Source: PALSA-505 sp036502085 (lineage in GTDB: Bacteria > Actinomycetota > Actinomycetes > Streptosporangiales > Streptosporangiaceae). Taken from it: DNA of 64,000 bases. Under the pieces are notes generated by a model that did not search any database, had not been told where the DNA came from, and worked only from the letters and a program-made list of their open reading frames with translations. A program made the position numbers and the translations under genes. Within the stretch, counting starts at the first letter, position 1; every line of letters starts with the position of its first letter. Below, in pieces: positions 34,720 through 42,676 of this stretch. The stretch covers positions 7,359 to 71,358 of the forward strand of contig DASXZD010000044.1 in assembly GCA_036502085.1 (NCBI GenBank), written 5' to 3'.

Positions 34720-35643
34720 ATGCGGGCTGAACCGCATTCGCGGGTGTTGGTAACCGGCGGTACCGGTTTCATCGGGCGACGGCTAGTCCGGTCTCTGGTG
34801 CGGGCCGGGGCCGAGGTCACGGTGCTCGACAAGCGGCCGTCCCCCGACGACGGGGTCACGATGGTGACCGGCGACATCCGCGACGAGTCGGCCCAGGCGC
34901 GCGCCGTCCAGCCGGGCATAGACACGATCGTGCACCTGGCCGCGATCACCTCGGTGGTCGACTCGATCAGCGACCCGGTCGGCACCTACCAGACCAACGT
35001 GGCCGCGACGGCCGGCCTGCTGGAACTCGCCCGCACGAACGGCGTCACGTCCTTCCTGCTCGCCTCGACCAACGCCGTGGTCGGCAACGTCGGCGACGCG
35101 ATGATCACCGAGCAGTCGCCGATGCGCCCGCTCAGCCCGTACGGTGCCACGAAGGCCGCCGCCGAGATGCTGCTCAGCTGCTACGCCGGCGTCTACGGCA
35201 TGACCACCTGCGCGATGCGCTTCTCGAACGTCTACGGCCCGGGCATGCTGGCCAAGGACAGCTTCATCCCGCGGCTGATGCGTGCGGCCGCCAGCGGCCA
35301 GGGCGTGCAGGTGCGCGGCGACGGCAGCATGAAGCGCGACGTGGTGCACGTCGACGACGTCGTCGCGGGCATCCAGGCCATCTGGAAGTCCGGTCACAGC
35401 GGGCCGGTCATCCTCGGCTCCGGGCAGGTCGTGTCCGTGCTGGACATGGTCGAGGCGGCCAGGAGCGTGACCGGAGCGCCGCTGCCGGTCGAGCTGGTGC
35501 CGGTCGGGCCGGGCGAGATGCCGGCCGTGGTGCTGGACGTCTCGCTGGCCCGCAGTCTGGGGCACGCGCCCGCGCACGACCTGAAGTCGGGCATCGCCAC
35601 CGTCTGGCCGGACTTCTCCGGCTCGCGGGGTGGTGACCGGTGA
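34720..35643 (+). CDS. NAD-dependent nucleotide-sugar epimerase/dehydratase (SDR)
   Basis: The 307-residue extended SDR has the NAD motif GGTGFIG (residues 13-19), the catalytic Tyr141-x3-Lys145 (SPYGATKAAAE) and a region typical of UDP-glucose 4-epimerases (RDVVHVDDVV). It likely epimerises or dehydrates an NDP-sugar. The ATG is preceded by GGAG. It is the first gene of a short plus-strand unit, overlapping the glycosyltransferase by 4 bp (GTGA). Confidence 0.87.
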   Translation: MRAEPHSRVLVTGGTGFIGRRLVRSLVRAGAEVTVLDKRPSPDDGVTMVTGDIRDESAQARAVQPGIDTIVHLAAITSVVDSISDPVGTYQTNVAATAGLLELARTNGVTSFLLASTNAVVGNVGDAMITEQSPMRPLSPYGATKAAAEMLLSCYAGVYGMTTCAMRFSNVYGPGMLAKDSFIPRLMRAAASGQGVQVRGDGSMKRDVVHVDDVVAGIQAIWKSGHSGPVILGSGQVVSVLDMVEAARSVTGAPLPVELVPVGPGEMPAVVLDVSLARSLGHAPAHDLKSGIATVWPDFSGSRGGDR

Positions 35644-36686
35644 GCGCCGGTCGGACGGGGCACGGTGCGACGGGTTACTCGCGCCCGCAGGACCTGGCCA
35701 TCGACAACGACGCCCTGGATACCTTCTACGGCCAGCACGCCGACCAGGCACGCGCGCTGCCGCCGGTCGCGATCGTGATCGCCGCCTACAACGAGGAAGG
35801 CGGCATCGGGCCGGTCATCTCGGCGCTGCCCACCACGGTCTGCGGGCTGGCGGCGGCGACCATCGTCGTCGCGGACGGCTGCAAGGACGGCACCGTCGCC
35901 GAGTCGCGCGACCACGGCGCGATCGTCTGCGACGTGCCGGTCAACCGGGGCCAGGGCGCGGCACTGCGGCTCGGCTACCGGATCGCCCGCGACGGCGGCG
36001 CGCAGTACATCGTGACCACTGACGCCGACGGGCAGTACAACCCGGCCGAGATCGACAGCCTGCTCGCCCCGGTGGTGGCCGGCACGGCCGACTTCGTCAC
36101 CGGCTCGCGGCGGCTGGGCAGCGAGGAGACCAAGGACCCGGTCCGCCGCCTCGGGGTGCGCGTCTTCGCCCTTACGATCAGCACGCTGACCGGGCAGAAG
36201 ATCAGCGACACGACGTTCGGGCTGCGCGCGATGCGGGCCGAGGTGACCGGCGCCGTCCGGCTCGACCAGCAGCAGTACCAGGCGGCCGAGCTGCTCATCG
36301 GCGTGATGTCCCGCGGCTTCCGGGTGACCGAGCTGCCCGCCACCATCCACAAGCGGAAGGTCGGCGAGAGTAAGAAAGGTCACAACGCGATCTACGGCCT
36401 GCACTTCGCCGGCGTGATCGCCCGCACCTGGTGGCGCGAGCGCGTGCTGGGCGGCGACCGTCGCGGCGGCGCCCGGCCGGGCGCGCTAGGCGCGGGCCAG
36501 CCAGGCGCAGACCAGGTGCCGGGTCAGCCCGCGGCGGACCCGGCGGCAGGCGACCGGGGAACGGCCACCGCGTCCGCCGTTCCCTCACTGGCGGTCGCCC
36601 CCGGGGCTTCCGGGGATGGGGCCGACCTGGTCGTGCCCGCCCCGGCTCCGCCGGGGGATGAGTCCCGGTCGGCGAAGAGGACGTAG
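35640..36686 (+). CDS. family 2 glycosyltransferase (polyprenyl-phosphate mannosyltransferase-like)
   Basis: The 348-residue GT-A enzyme has VIAAYNEEGGIGPVI, VVADGCKDGT and a metal-binding DAD (128-130 in TTDADGQYNP). That is the dolichol-phosphate mannose synthase type which loads a sugar on polyprenyl phosphate. After about residue 265 comes an Ala/Gly/Pro-rich tail whose gene end overlaps the convergent GtrA gene by 163 bp. GTG start. It couples to the upstream SDR. Confidence 0.87.
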   Translation: MSAGRTGHGATGYSRPQDLAIDNDALDTFYGQHADQARALPPVAIVIAAYNEEGGIGPVISALPTTVCGLAAATIVVADGCKDGTVAESRDHGAIVCDVPVNRGQGAALRLGYRIARDGGAQYIVTTDADGQYNPAEIDSLLAPVVAGTADFVTGSRRLGSEETKDPVRRLGVRVFALTISTLTGQKISDTTFGLRAMRAEVTGAVRLDQQQYQAAELLIGVMSRGFRVTELPATIHKRKVGESKKGHNAIYGLHFAGVIARTWWRERVLGGDRRGGARPGALGAGQPGADQVPGQPAADPAAGDRGTATASAVPSLAVAPGASGDGADLVVPAPAPPGDESRSAKRT

Positions 36687-37150
36687 TGGAATATCACAAA
36701 CCGGGCCAGGAACGTCAGCACGTTGGCGCCAAGGTAGGTGCCGTTCACCACCAGGTGCCACTCCAGGCCGCCGCGGTGCAGCGAGCTGGCCAGGTGCACG
36801 CCGAGCTTGGTAGCCAGGGCCAGGACGATCCAGGCGGCCACCGAGACGATCCAGAACGGCAGCGTCTCCTTGAGCACGTGCGGGCGGCCCTTGCGCTCCC
36901 AGGCCCAGCGGCTCAGCACGTAGCTCACCGCCGCGCCCGCCACGGCCGCCAGCCCGCCGGAGATGCCCGCCGTCAGGTGCGCGCCGTCGAGGAACACGAC
37001 GAGCGCGGCCTGGCTGGCGATCACCGCCGCCAGGGCGACGAGCACGAACCGGGAGAAGCGCCTGCCGGTCTCCCCCTGGAGCTTGCGACGGACAGGGGCG
37101 GGAACCGACCGCAGCAGGGCGACCGCGAGCCGGGAGGGTGCCGATGCCAT
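36524..37150 (-). CDS. GtrA-like membrane protein
   Basis: The 208-residue protein has four helices (about 33-54, 60-80, 97-118, 132-158) with the GtrA signature SYVLSRWAWERKG. GtrA-type proteins are proposed flippases for polyprenyl-phosphate-linked sugars, so pairing with the DPM-like GT is meaningful. ATG 37150 is preferred to an upstream in-frame ATG because conservation starts there. The C-terminal tail is antisense to the GT2 tail. It is divergent from the UDP-sulfoquinovose synthase gene. Confidence 0.82.
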   Translation of the reverse strand: MASAPSRLAVALLRSVPAPVRRKLQGETGRRFSRFVLVALAAVIASQAALVVFLDGAHLTAGISGGLAAVAGAAVSYVLSRWAWERKGRPHVLKETLPFWIVSVAAWIVLALATKLGVHLASSLHRGGLEWHLVVNGTYLGANVLTFLARFVIFHYVLFADRDSSPGGAGAGTTRSAPSPEAPGATASEGTADAVAVPRSPAAGSAAG

Positions 37151-37424
37151 GAGTGTCCTCGGTGTTGGGATGTGACAAGTATTGTCGCGGCAGGTATACA
37201 TCACGGGCACCGCCGAACGCTGAATTGCGGCTTCCGGGTATGTCGCGACTTCAGCAGGCTACCCTGCCAGGCGGAGGCTCGCAGCCGTTGCGGAACGCGC
37301 ACCGGCCGCGCCGACCGCGGCGGGCGGGACGCCCCATCGCGAGCCGGGCCGCCGGCTCGGCTCGCGGGTACGACGGACATACAGCGGAAGCGACGCACGG
37401 AAAAGGACAGGTAGGAGCTGACGA

Positions 37425-38591
37425 ATGAAGATCCTGGTGCTAGGCGGGGACGGTTACCTCGGATGGCCCACTGCGCTGCATCTCTCGGAGTGCGGCCACG
37501 ACGTAGCGGTGGCTGACAACTTCGCGCGCAGGCAGTACGACTATGAACTCGGCGCCGAAAGCCTGGTCCCGATCGAGCCGCTGCAGACCCGGATAGCGAC
37601 CTGGCGGGAGGTGACGGGGAAGACGATCGAGCTTTACATCGGAGACCTGGTGGACGCCGAGTTCACCTACCGCATGCTGGCGGAGTACCGGCCGGACGCG
37701 ATCGTGCACTTCGCCGAGCAGCGCGCCGCGCCGTACTCGATGATCGACCGGAAGCACGCGGTCTACACCCAGACCAACAACGTCGTCGGCAACCTCAATC
37801 TGCTGTACGCGATCGCCGACACGAACCCGGACATCCACCTGGTCAAGCTGGGCACGATGGGCGAGTACGGCACGCCGAACATCGACATCGAAGAGGGCTG
37901 GATCGAGATTGAGCACAAAGGCCGCAAGGACCGGGTCCTGTACCCGAAGCGGCCCGGCTCTTTCTACCACCTGTCCAAGGTGCACGACAGCCACAACATC
38001 GAGTTCGCCTGCCGGATCTGGGGCCTGCGCGCCACTGACCTGAACCAGGGCGTCGTCTACGGCCAGCAGACGCCGGAGACCGCGCGGGACGAGCGGCTGG
38101 CGACCCGGTTCGACTACGACGCCGTATTCGGCACCGTGCTGAACAGGTTCGTCATCCAGGCCGTGCTCGGCCTGCCGCTGACCGTGTACGGCAAGGGCGG
38201 CCAGACCCGCGGCATGCTCGACATCAGGGACACGGTCCGCTGCATCGAGCTGGCCTGCGAGAACCCGGCCGAGCGCGGCGAGTTCCGGGTGTTCAACCAG
38301 ATCACCGAGTGGATGTCGGTGGACGAGATCGCCCAGACGGTCGCCAAGGCCAGCCCGGACGCGGTGCAGATCGAGCACCTCGACAACCCCCGGGTGGAGC
38401 TCGAGGAGCACTACTACAAGGTCACCCACACCGGGCTGCCCGAGCTCGGGCTGGTGCCGCACCTGCTGTCCGACACGCTCATCGAGTCGCTGTTCGGGAT
38501 CACCAAGCAGTACGTGCACCGGGTGCGCCTGGAGGCCATGCGGCCGACGGTCAACTGGCGGAAGACGTCCAGCGACGCTACCCACCAGTAG
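37425..38591 (+). CDS. sqdB: UDP-sulfoquinovose synthase
   Basis: The 388-residue SDR converts UDP-glucose and sulfite to UDP-sulfoquinovose. The NAD motif GGDGYLGW (8-15) is followed by the near-diagnostic stretches EQRAAPYSMIDRKHAV and KLGTMGEYGTPNIDIEEG with Thr144 and Met145. Catalytic Tyr181 and Lys185 lie in FYHLSKVHDSHN, with ATDLNQGVVYG after. The catalytic Thr/Tyr/Lys are offset by one from Arabidopsis SQD1 (145, 182, 186). The product could feed sulfolipid or sulfosugar glycans. No SqdX-type transferase is nearby; the GT2 and GtrA neighbours are candidates. Confidence 0.92.
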   Translation: MKILVLGGDGYLGWPTALHLSECGHDVAVADNFARRQYDYELGAESLVPIEPLQTRIATWREVTGKTIELYIGDLVDAEFTYRMLAEYRPDAIVHFAEQRAAPYSMIDRKHAVYTQTNNVVGNLNLLYAIADTNPDIHLVKLGTMGEYGTPNIDIEEGWIEIEHKGRKDRVLYPKRPGSFYHLSKVHDSHNIEFACRIWGLRATDLNQGVVYGQQTPETARDERLATRFDYDAVFGTVLNRFVIQAVLGLPLTVYGKGGQTRGMLDIRDTVRCIELACENPAERGEFRVFNQITEWMSVDEIAQTVAKASPDAVQIEHLDNPRVELEEHYYKVTHTGLPELGLVPHLLSDTLIESLFGITKQYVHRVRLEAMRPTVNWRKTSSDATHQ

Positions 38592-38665
38592 CTGGTTTTC
38601 TGACTGTGGTGCGCCGCGTCTCGCTCTGGCGGGGCGCGGCGCACTTGTAAATCCGGGAGCATGCG

Positions 38666-39310
38666 ATGGCGTTCAGCGGATGGCCCGTCGAGGCGCTGGA
38701 GTTCTACGAGGGCCTGGCGGCCGACAACTCCAAGGCATACTGGACGGCGAACAAGTCCATCTACGACAATGCCGTGCACGCGCCGATGCTGGCGCTGCTC
38801 GCCGATCTGGAGGGCGAGTTCGGCGAGGGGCGCATCTTCCGGCCGTACCGCGACGTCAGGTTCAGCGCGGACAAGTCACCGTATAAGACGGTCATCGGCG
38901 CGACCCTGGCCGACGGCGGCTACATTCAGCTGTCCGCGCACGGGCTCGGGGCCGGCAGCGGGATGTACCAGATGGCCGCCGACCAGCTTGACCGCTACCG
39001 CCGCGCGGTCGCCGAGGACCTGACCGGCGAGAAGCTGCGCCGCATCATCGCGGCGGCCGGGCGGCAGGAGATCGAGATCACCGGGCACGAGAGCCTGAAG
39101 ACCGCGCCGCGCGGCTACCCCAAGGATCACCCGCGGATCGACCTGCTCAGGCACAAGGGCCTGATCGCGTGGCAGGACTGGCCGGCCGGCGCCTGGCTGG
39201 GCACGCCGGCCGCGGGCCAGCGGGTCAGGGACTTCCTGCTGGCCGCCCGCCCGCTGCGCGACTGGCTCGACAAGCACGTCGGCGAGAGCGCCCTCCCCCG
39301 CGACCGCTGA
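38666..39310 (+). CDS. DUF2461 family protein
   Basis: The 214-residue protein has the TIGR02453/DUF2461 pattern: ALEFYEGLAADNSKAYW near the N-terminus, FRPYRDVRFSADKSPYKT, and TAPRGYPKDHPRIDLLRHKGLIAWQ. Function is unknown across the family. It lies 74 bp after the sqdB-like gene on the same strand. Confidence 0.9.
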   Translation: MAFSGWPVEALEFYEGLAADNSKAYWTANKSIYDNAVHAPMLALLADLEGEFGEGRIFRPYRDVRFSADKSPYKTVIGATLADGGYIQLSAHGLGAGSGMYQMAADQLDRYRRAVAEDLTGEKLRRIIAAAGRQEIEITGHESLKTAPRGYPKDHPRIDLLRHKGLIAWQDWPAGAWLGTPAAGQRVRDFLLAARPLRDWLDKHVGESALPRDR

Positions 39311-39538
39311 CCTACCCCGCCGCACCGCGCCCGCCGCACCGCCCGGCCGCCACGCCGCTGCCCGGCCGGCAATTCCGCCCCCGGTTGCCCGGGCAGCGGG
39401 CAGCGGGCAGCGCGGTGAGCATTGCGTAATCGTTTGGTCACATTTCGCCGCATGCCGGGGGTGCGCCGGTAGCGTGAGCGGAGTCATGCAGAGACACCCC
39501 GGCGGACACGGCCGACGGGGACTAGGGGAGGAGCTGTC

Positions 39539-39787
39539 ATGACACCGTTGCTGCGCTTAAGCAGGGATTCCCTCATCGCGAAGATGCTGCGCGAGGAACG
39601 GGCGCTGACCGCGATCGAGATCATCAAGGAGATGCGGCTCGCCAGTGAGCGGGCCGGCTCCCCGGAGCTTGCCGGGCCTCCGGGGCTCACCGAAGCCACC
39701 CGGCTCGCGCGGGACGCTCAGCTGCGCCAGGACATGGAAGTCGTCCGCTGGGTAGGCGGCCTGCGGCCCGGACGGGATGAGCAGTAA
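39539..39787 (+). CDS. small conserved-type hypothetical protein
   Basis: This 82-residue hydrophilic protein is mostly helical (TPLLRLSRDSLIAKMLREER). It has a strong GGGGAGGAG site before the ATG and its own upstream promoter-like gap (39311-39538). I do not recognise a domain. It lies just before the S53 peptidase pair, which runs on the other strand. Confidence 0.6.
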   Translation: MTPLLRLSRDSLIAKMLREERALTAIEIIKEMRLASERAGSPELAGPPGLTEATRLARDAQLRQDMEVVRWVGGLRPGRDEQ

Positions 39788-39806
39788 CGGCCGGTCCGTA
39801 AGGCCG

Positions 39807-41090
39807 TTAGTAGGCGCCGATGCCCTTGGGGGTGCCTAGGCCGGTGGGGCCGTCGTAGCCCTTGGCCGCCTTGCACAGGTAGGTGTTGGGCAAGCACGTC
39901 CCGGTCGAACTCCCGTTCACGATGTCGAAGAGCGCCGCGGGGCTGGCGTAGGCCAGCGAGGCTGACGCGACCGTCTGCGACGAGGCGTTGCCGGCTAGGC
40001 CGTACACCCCGGCGGTCAGCGGCGACGCGACGCTGGTGCCCGAGAAGAAGAACCAGCCTCCTCCCCCGCTCTCGTAGGAGTCGTAGCCGAGCACGTTGGT
40101 GGCGACCGCGCTCACGTCCGCCGTGGTGCGCTTGGCGCAGCCGCCGTCGTTCTGCCAGGACGGCTTGGCCTCGTACGACGAGCAGCCGCTGCCCGAGCCC
40201 TGGGTCGGCGGGTGGCTGCCCGGGGTTACCCACGCCTTCTCCGCCCACTGCCGCTGGTTGCCGGCCGGGGCGAGCATGGTGCCGCCCACCGAGGTCACGT
40301 ACGGCGACGCCGAGGGGTACTGCACGCCGCCCTGGTAGGCGCCGTCGCCGGAGCTGACCGTGATGGCGACGCCGCGCACGTTGAAGTTGACGTCGAAGTC
40401 GGTCTCCCCGCTGAACTCCCCGCTGCCCCAGCTGATGCTCACGACATGGGCACCGAGGGCGATGGCCTTCTGCTCGGAGGCGAATAGGTCGCCGAACCCG
40501 CTGGTGTTGGCCTCCACCAGCAGGATGTGGCACTTGGGACAGATGGCCGACACCATGTCGAGGTCGATGGACATCTCCTGGCCCCAGCCCATGTCGCCGG
40601 TCGGGTAGTTGCCCTGATTGCCCTCCTGGTTGACCTTCTTGAAGCACCCGTCGCCGGTGGTGCAGGCCGGGAGCCCGAAGTTGGACCGGTACTTGCCCAT
40701 GTCGGCCTCGGCGTCCGGGTCGTCGAAGGCATCGATCACGGCCACTGTCTGGCCCTGGCCGCGGGTGGTCGACAGCGAGGTGAGCTTGTAGGCGCTCCGC
40801 AGGTTGCACGGCGAATAGCCGTCCGCCTCGACCACCGTGCAGGTCGATCCCAGCCCGATGGCCGCCTGTGCCGGGGCCGCCTCGGCCGCCAGGTAGCAGT
40901 GGGCGACCCGCGGGGCGGTCGGCGCGGCGCACCCGGCCGGGCTTGCCCCTGCCCCGGCGATCTGGGCCGCGGTTCTGCCGGTCACGGGCGGTCCGGTCTT
41001 CGCCCCGGCCGGCAGGGCGCCAGCGGCGAGCAGCAGCACAGTCCCGGCCAGCACAGGCGTGGTGCTGCGGACAATGCGTCTTCTGGCCAT
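39807..41090 (-). CDS. secreted S53 (sedolisin/kumamolisin-like) peptidase, copy A
   Basis: The 427-residue secreted serine-carboxyl peptidase has the S53 triad. Numbering from the ATG at 41090, Glu172 and Asp176 lie in WGQEMSIDLD and the nucleophilic serine is in SGTSVASP. The oxyanion Asp lies in SSGDGAY. A Sec signal (VLAGTVLLLAAGALPAGA) is followed by about 90 residues with Cys pairs and no classical kumamolisin pro-domain. GGAGAGGAC precedes the ATG. It is a tandem paralogue of the next gene. Confidence 0.88.
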   Translation of the reverse strand: MARRRIVRSTTPVLAGTVLLLAAGALPAGAKTGPPVTGRTAAQIAGAGASPAGCAAPTAPRVAHCYLAAEAAPAQAAIGLGSTCTVVEADGYSPCNLRSAYKLTSLSTTRGQGQTVAVIDAFDDPDAEADMGKYRSNFGLPACTTGDGCFKKVNQEGNQGNYPTGDMGWGQEMSIDLDMVSAICPKCHILLVEANTSGFGDLFASEQKAIALGAHVVSISWGSGEFSGETDFDVNFNVRGVAITVSSGDGAYQGGVQYPSASPYVTSVGGTMLAPAGNQRQWAEKAWVTPGSHPPTQGSGSGCSSYEAKPSWQNDGGCAKRTTADVSAVATNVLGYDSYESGGGGWFFFSGTSVASPLTAGVYGLAGNASSQTVASASLAYASPAALFDIVNGSSTGTCLPNTYLCKAAKGYDGPTGLGTPKGIGAY

Positions 41091-41193
41091 CTGTCCTCTC
41101 CGAAAAGTGACCACAGCGTAACTTTGCCAGATGTAGCTGTAAATACGGTTCATGAGACGATCTGCCGGGCGGCTGCGCAGTCAGTAAGCACTG

Positions 41194-42498
41194 TCAGTAG
41201 GCTCCGATGCCCTTGGGAGTCCCCAGGCCGGTGGGGCCGTCGTAGCCTGGGCCCGCCTGGCACAGGTACGCGTTGGGTGCGCAGGTGCCGGTCGCCTTTC
41301 CGCCCTTGATGTCGAAGAGCTTGGTCGGGCTGGCGTAAGCCAGCGAGGCCGGCGCGGCGGTCTGCGCCGAGGCGTTGCCGGCCAGGCCGTACACCGCGGC
41401 GGTCAGGGGGGACGAGACGCTGGTGCCGAAGAAGAAGAACCAGCCGCCTCCGCCGCTCTCGAAGGAGTCGTAGCCGAGCACGTTGGCGGCGACCGCGCTC
41501 ACGTCGGCGGTCGTGCGGTCGGAGCAGCCGCTGTCCGTCTGCCAGGACGGCTTGGCCTCGAACCCCGAGCAGCCGCTGCCGGAGCCCTGGGTGGGCGGGC
41601 TGCCCGGCGTCACCCAGGTCTTCTCGGACCAGCCCCGCGCGCTGGCCGCCGGGGCGAGCATGGTCCCGCCCACCGAGGTCACGTACGGCGACGCCGAGGG
41701 ATACTGCACGCCGGCCTGGTAGGCGCCGTCGCCGGAGCTGAAGGTGATCGCGACGCCCTGGGCGCTGAGGGTGCTGTCAAAGTCGTTCTCACCGCTGAAC
41801 TCGCCGGTGCCCCAGCTATTGCTCACCACGTGGGCGCCCAGCGTGATGGCCTGCTGCTCGGCGGTGAACATGTCGCCGAACCCGCTGCTGTTGGCCTCCA
41901 CCAGCAGGATGTGGCACTTGGGGCAGATGGCCGACACCATGTCGAGGTCAAGGGAGATCTCCTGGCCCCAGCCCATGTCGCCGGCCGGGTAGTCGCCCTG
42001 GACGCCGTCCTGGTTGACCTTCTCGAAGCACCCGTTGGCGCTGGTGCACGGGGCCAGGCCGAAGTTGGACCGGTACGTGCCCAGGTCGGCCTCGGCTTCC
42101 GGGTCGTCAAAGGCGTCCACCACGGCTACGGTCTGGCCCCTGCCGTGGGTGGTCGACAGCGAGGTGAGCTTGTAGGCGCTCTGCAGGTTGCACGGTGACC
42201 AGCCGGCTGACGCGTTCACCGTGCAGACCGCGGGCCTGACGCGGCCCGTCGCGGCCGGGGCAGGGGCAGGCTTGGCGGCTAGGTAGCAGCGGGCCACCCG
42301 GGGACCGGACGGAGCGGCACACCTGGCCGGGCGGGCCCCGGAACCAGCGAGCTGGGCTGCGGACCTCGCGGCGGGCGCGGGCGGCTCGGGGGGCGCGGTC
42401 TTCGCCCCGGCCGGGAGGCCGCCGGCAGCGAGCAGCAGCAGCAGGGACCCGGCCAGGACCGGCAGGATCCTGCGGACAACAGCATGACTTCTGATCAT
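41194..42498 (-). CDS. secreted S53 (sedolisin/kumamolisin-like) peptidase, copy B
   Basis: This 434-residue paralogue is very similar to the adjacent copy over the catalytic domain. Glu180 and Asp184 (WGQEISLDLD), Asp257 (SSGDGAY) and Ser360 (FGTSVSSP) form the S53 site. The signal peptide spans residues 10-31. Ten cysteines are in matching positions with copy A. These enzymes are typically active at acid pH. AGGAGGGG lies before the ATG. About 100 bp separate it from copy A. Confidence 0.88.
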   Translation of the reverse strand: MIRSHAVVRRILPVLAGSLLLLLAAGGLPAGAKTAPPEPPAPAARSAAQLAGSGARPARCAAPSGPRVARCYLAAKPAPAPAATGRVRPAVCTVNASAGWSPCNLQSAYKLTSLSTTHGRGQTVAVVDAFDDPEAEADLGTYRSNFGLAPCTSANGCFEKVNQDGVQGDYPAGDMGWGQEISLDLDMVSAICPKCHILLVEANSSGFGDMFTAEQQAITLGAHVVSNSWGTGEFSGENDFDSTLSAQGVAITFSSGDGAYQAGVQYPSASPYVTSVGGTMLAPAASARGWSEKTWVTPGSPPTQGSGSGCSGFEAKPSWQTDSGCSDRTTADVSAVAANVLGYDSFESGGGGWFFFFGTSVSSPLTAAVYGLAGNASAQTAAPASLAYASPTKLFDIKGGKATGTCAPNAYLCQAGPGYDGPTGLGTPKGIGAY

Positions 42499-42676
42499 CG
42501 TCCCCTCCTGTGGCCCCGCGGGAGGGGCGCGTTAGCGCATGGGAATTATGGGCGAGAGCCCGATTTGGATGACTATGGGACAGATTCTCATGTCGTGTAC
42601 GGGTAATCCAGTCATCCTCGCTGGACGTCTACGTTGCACCAGGGCTGGGCGACGGCGGGCGCCTGGCTGCCGTGCC

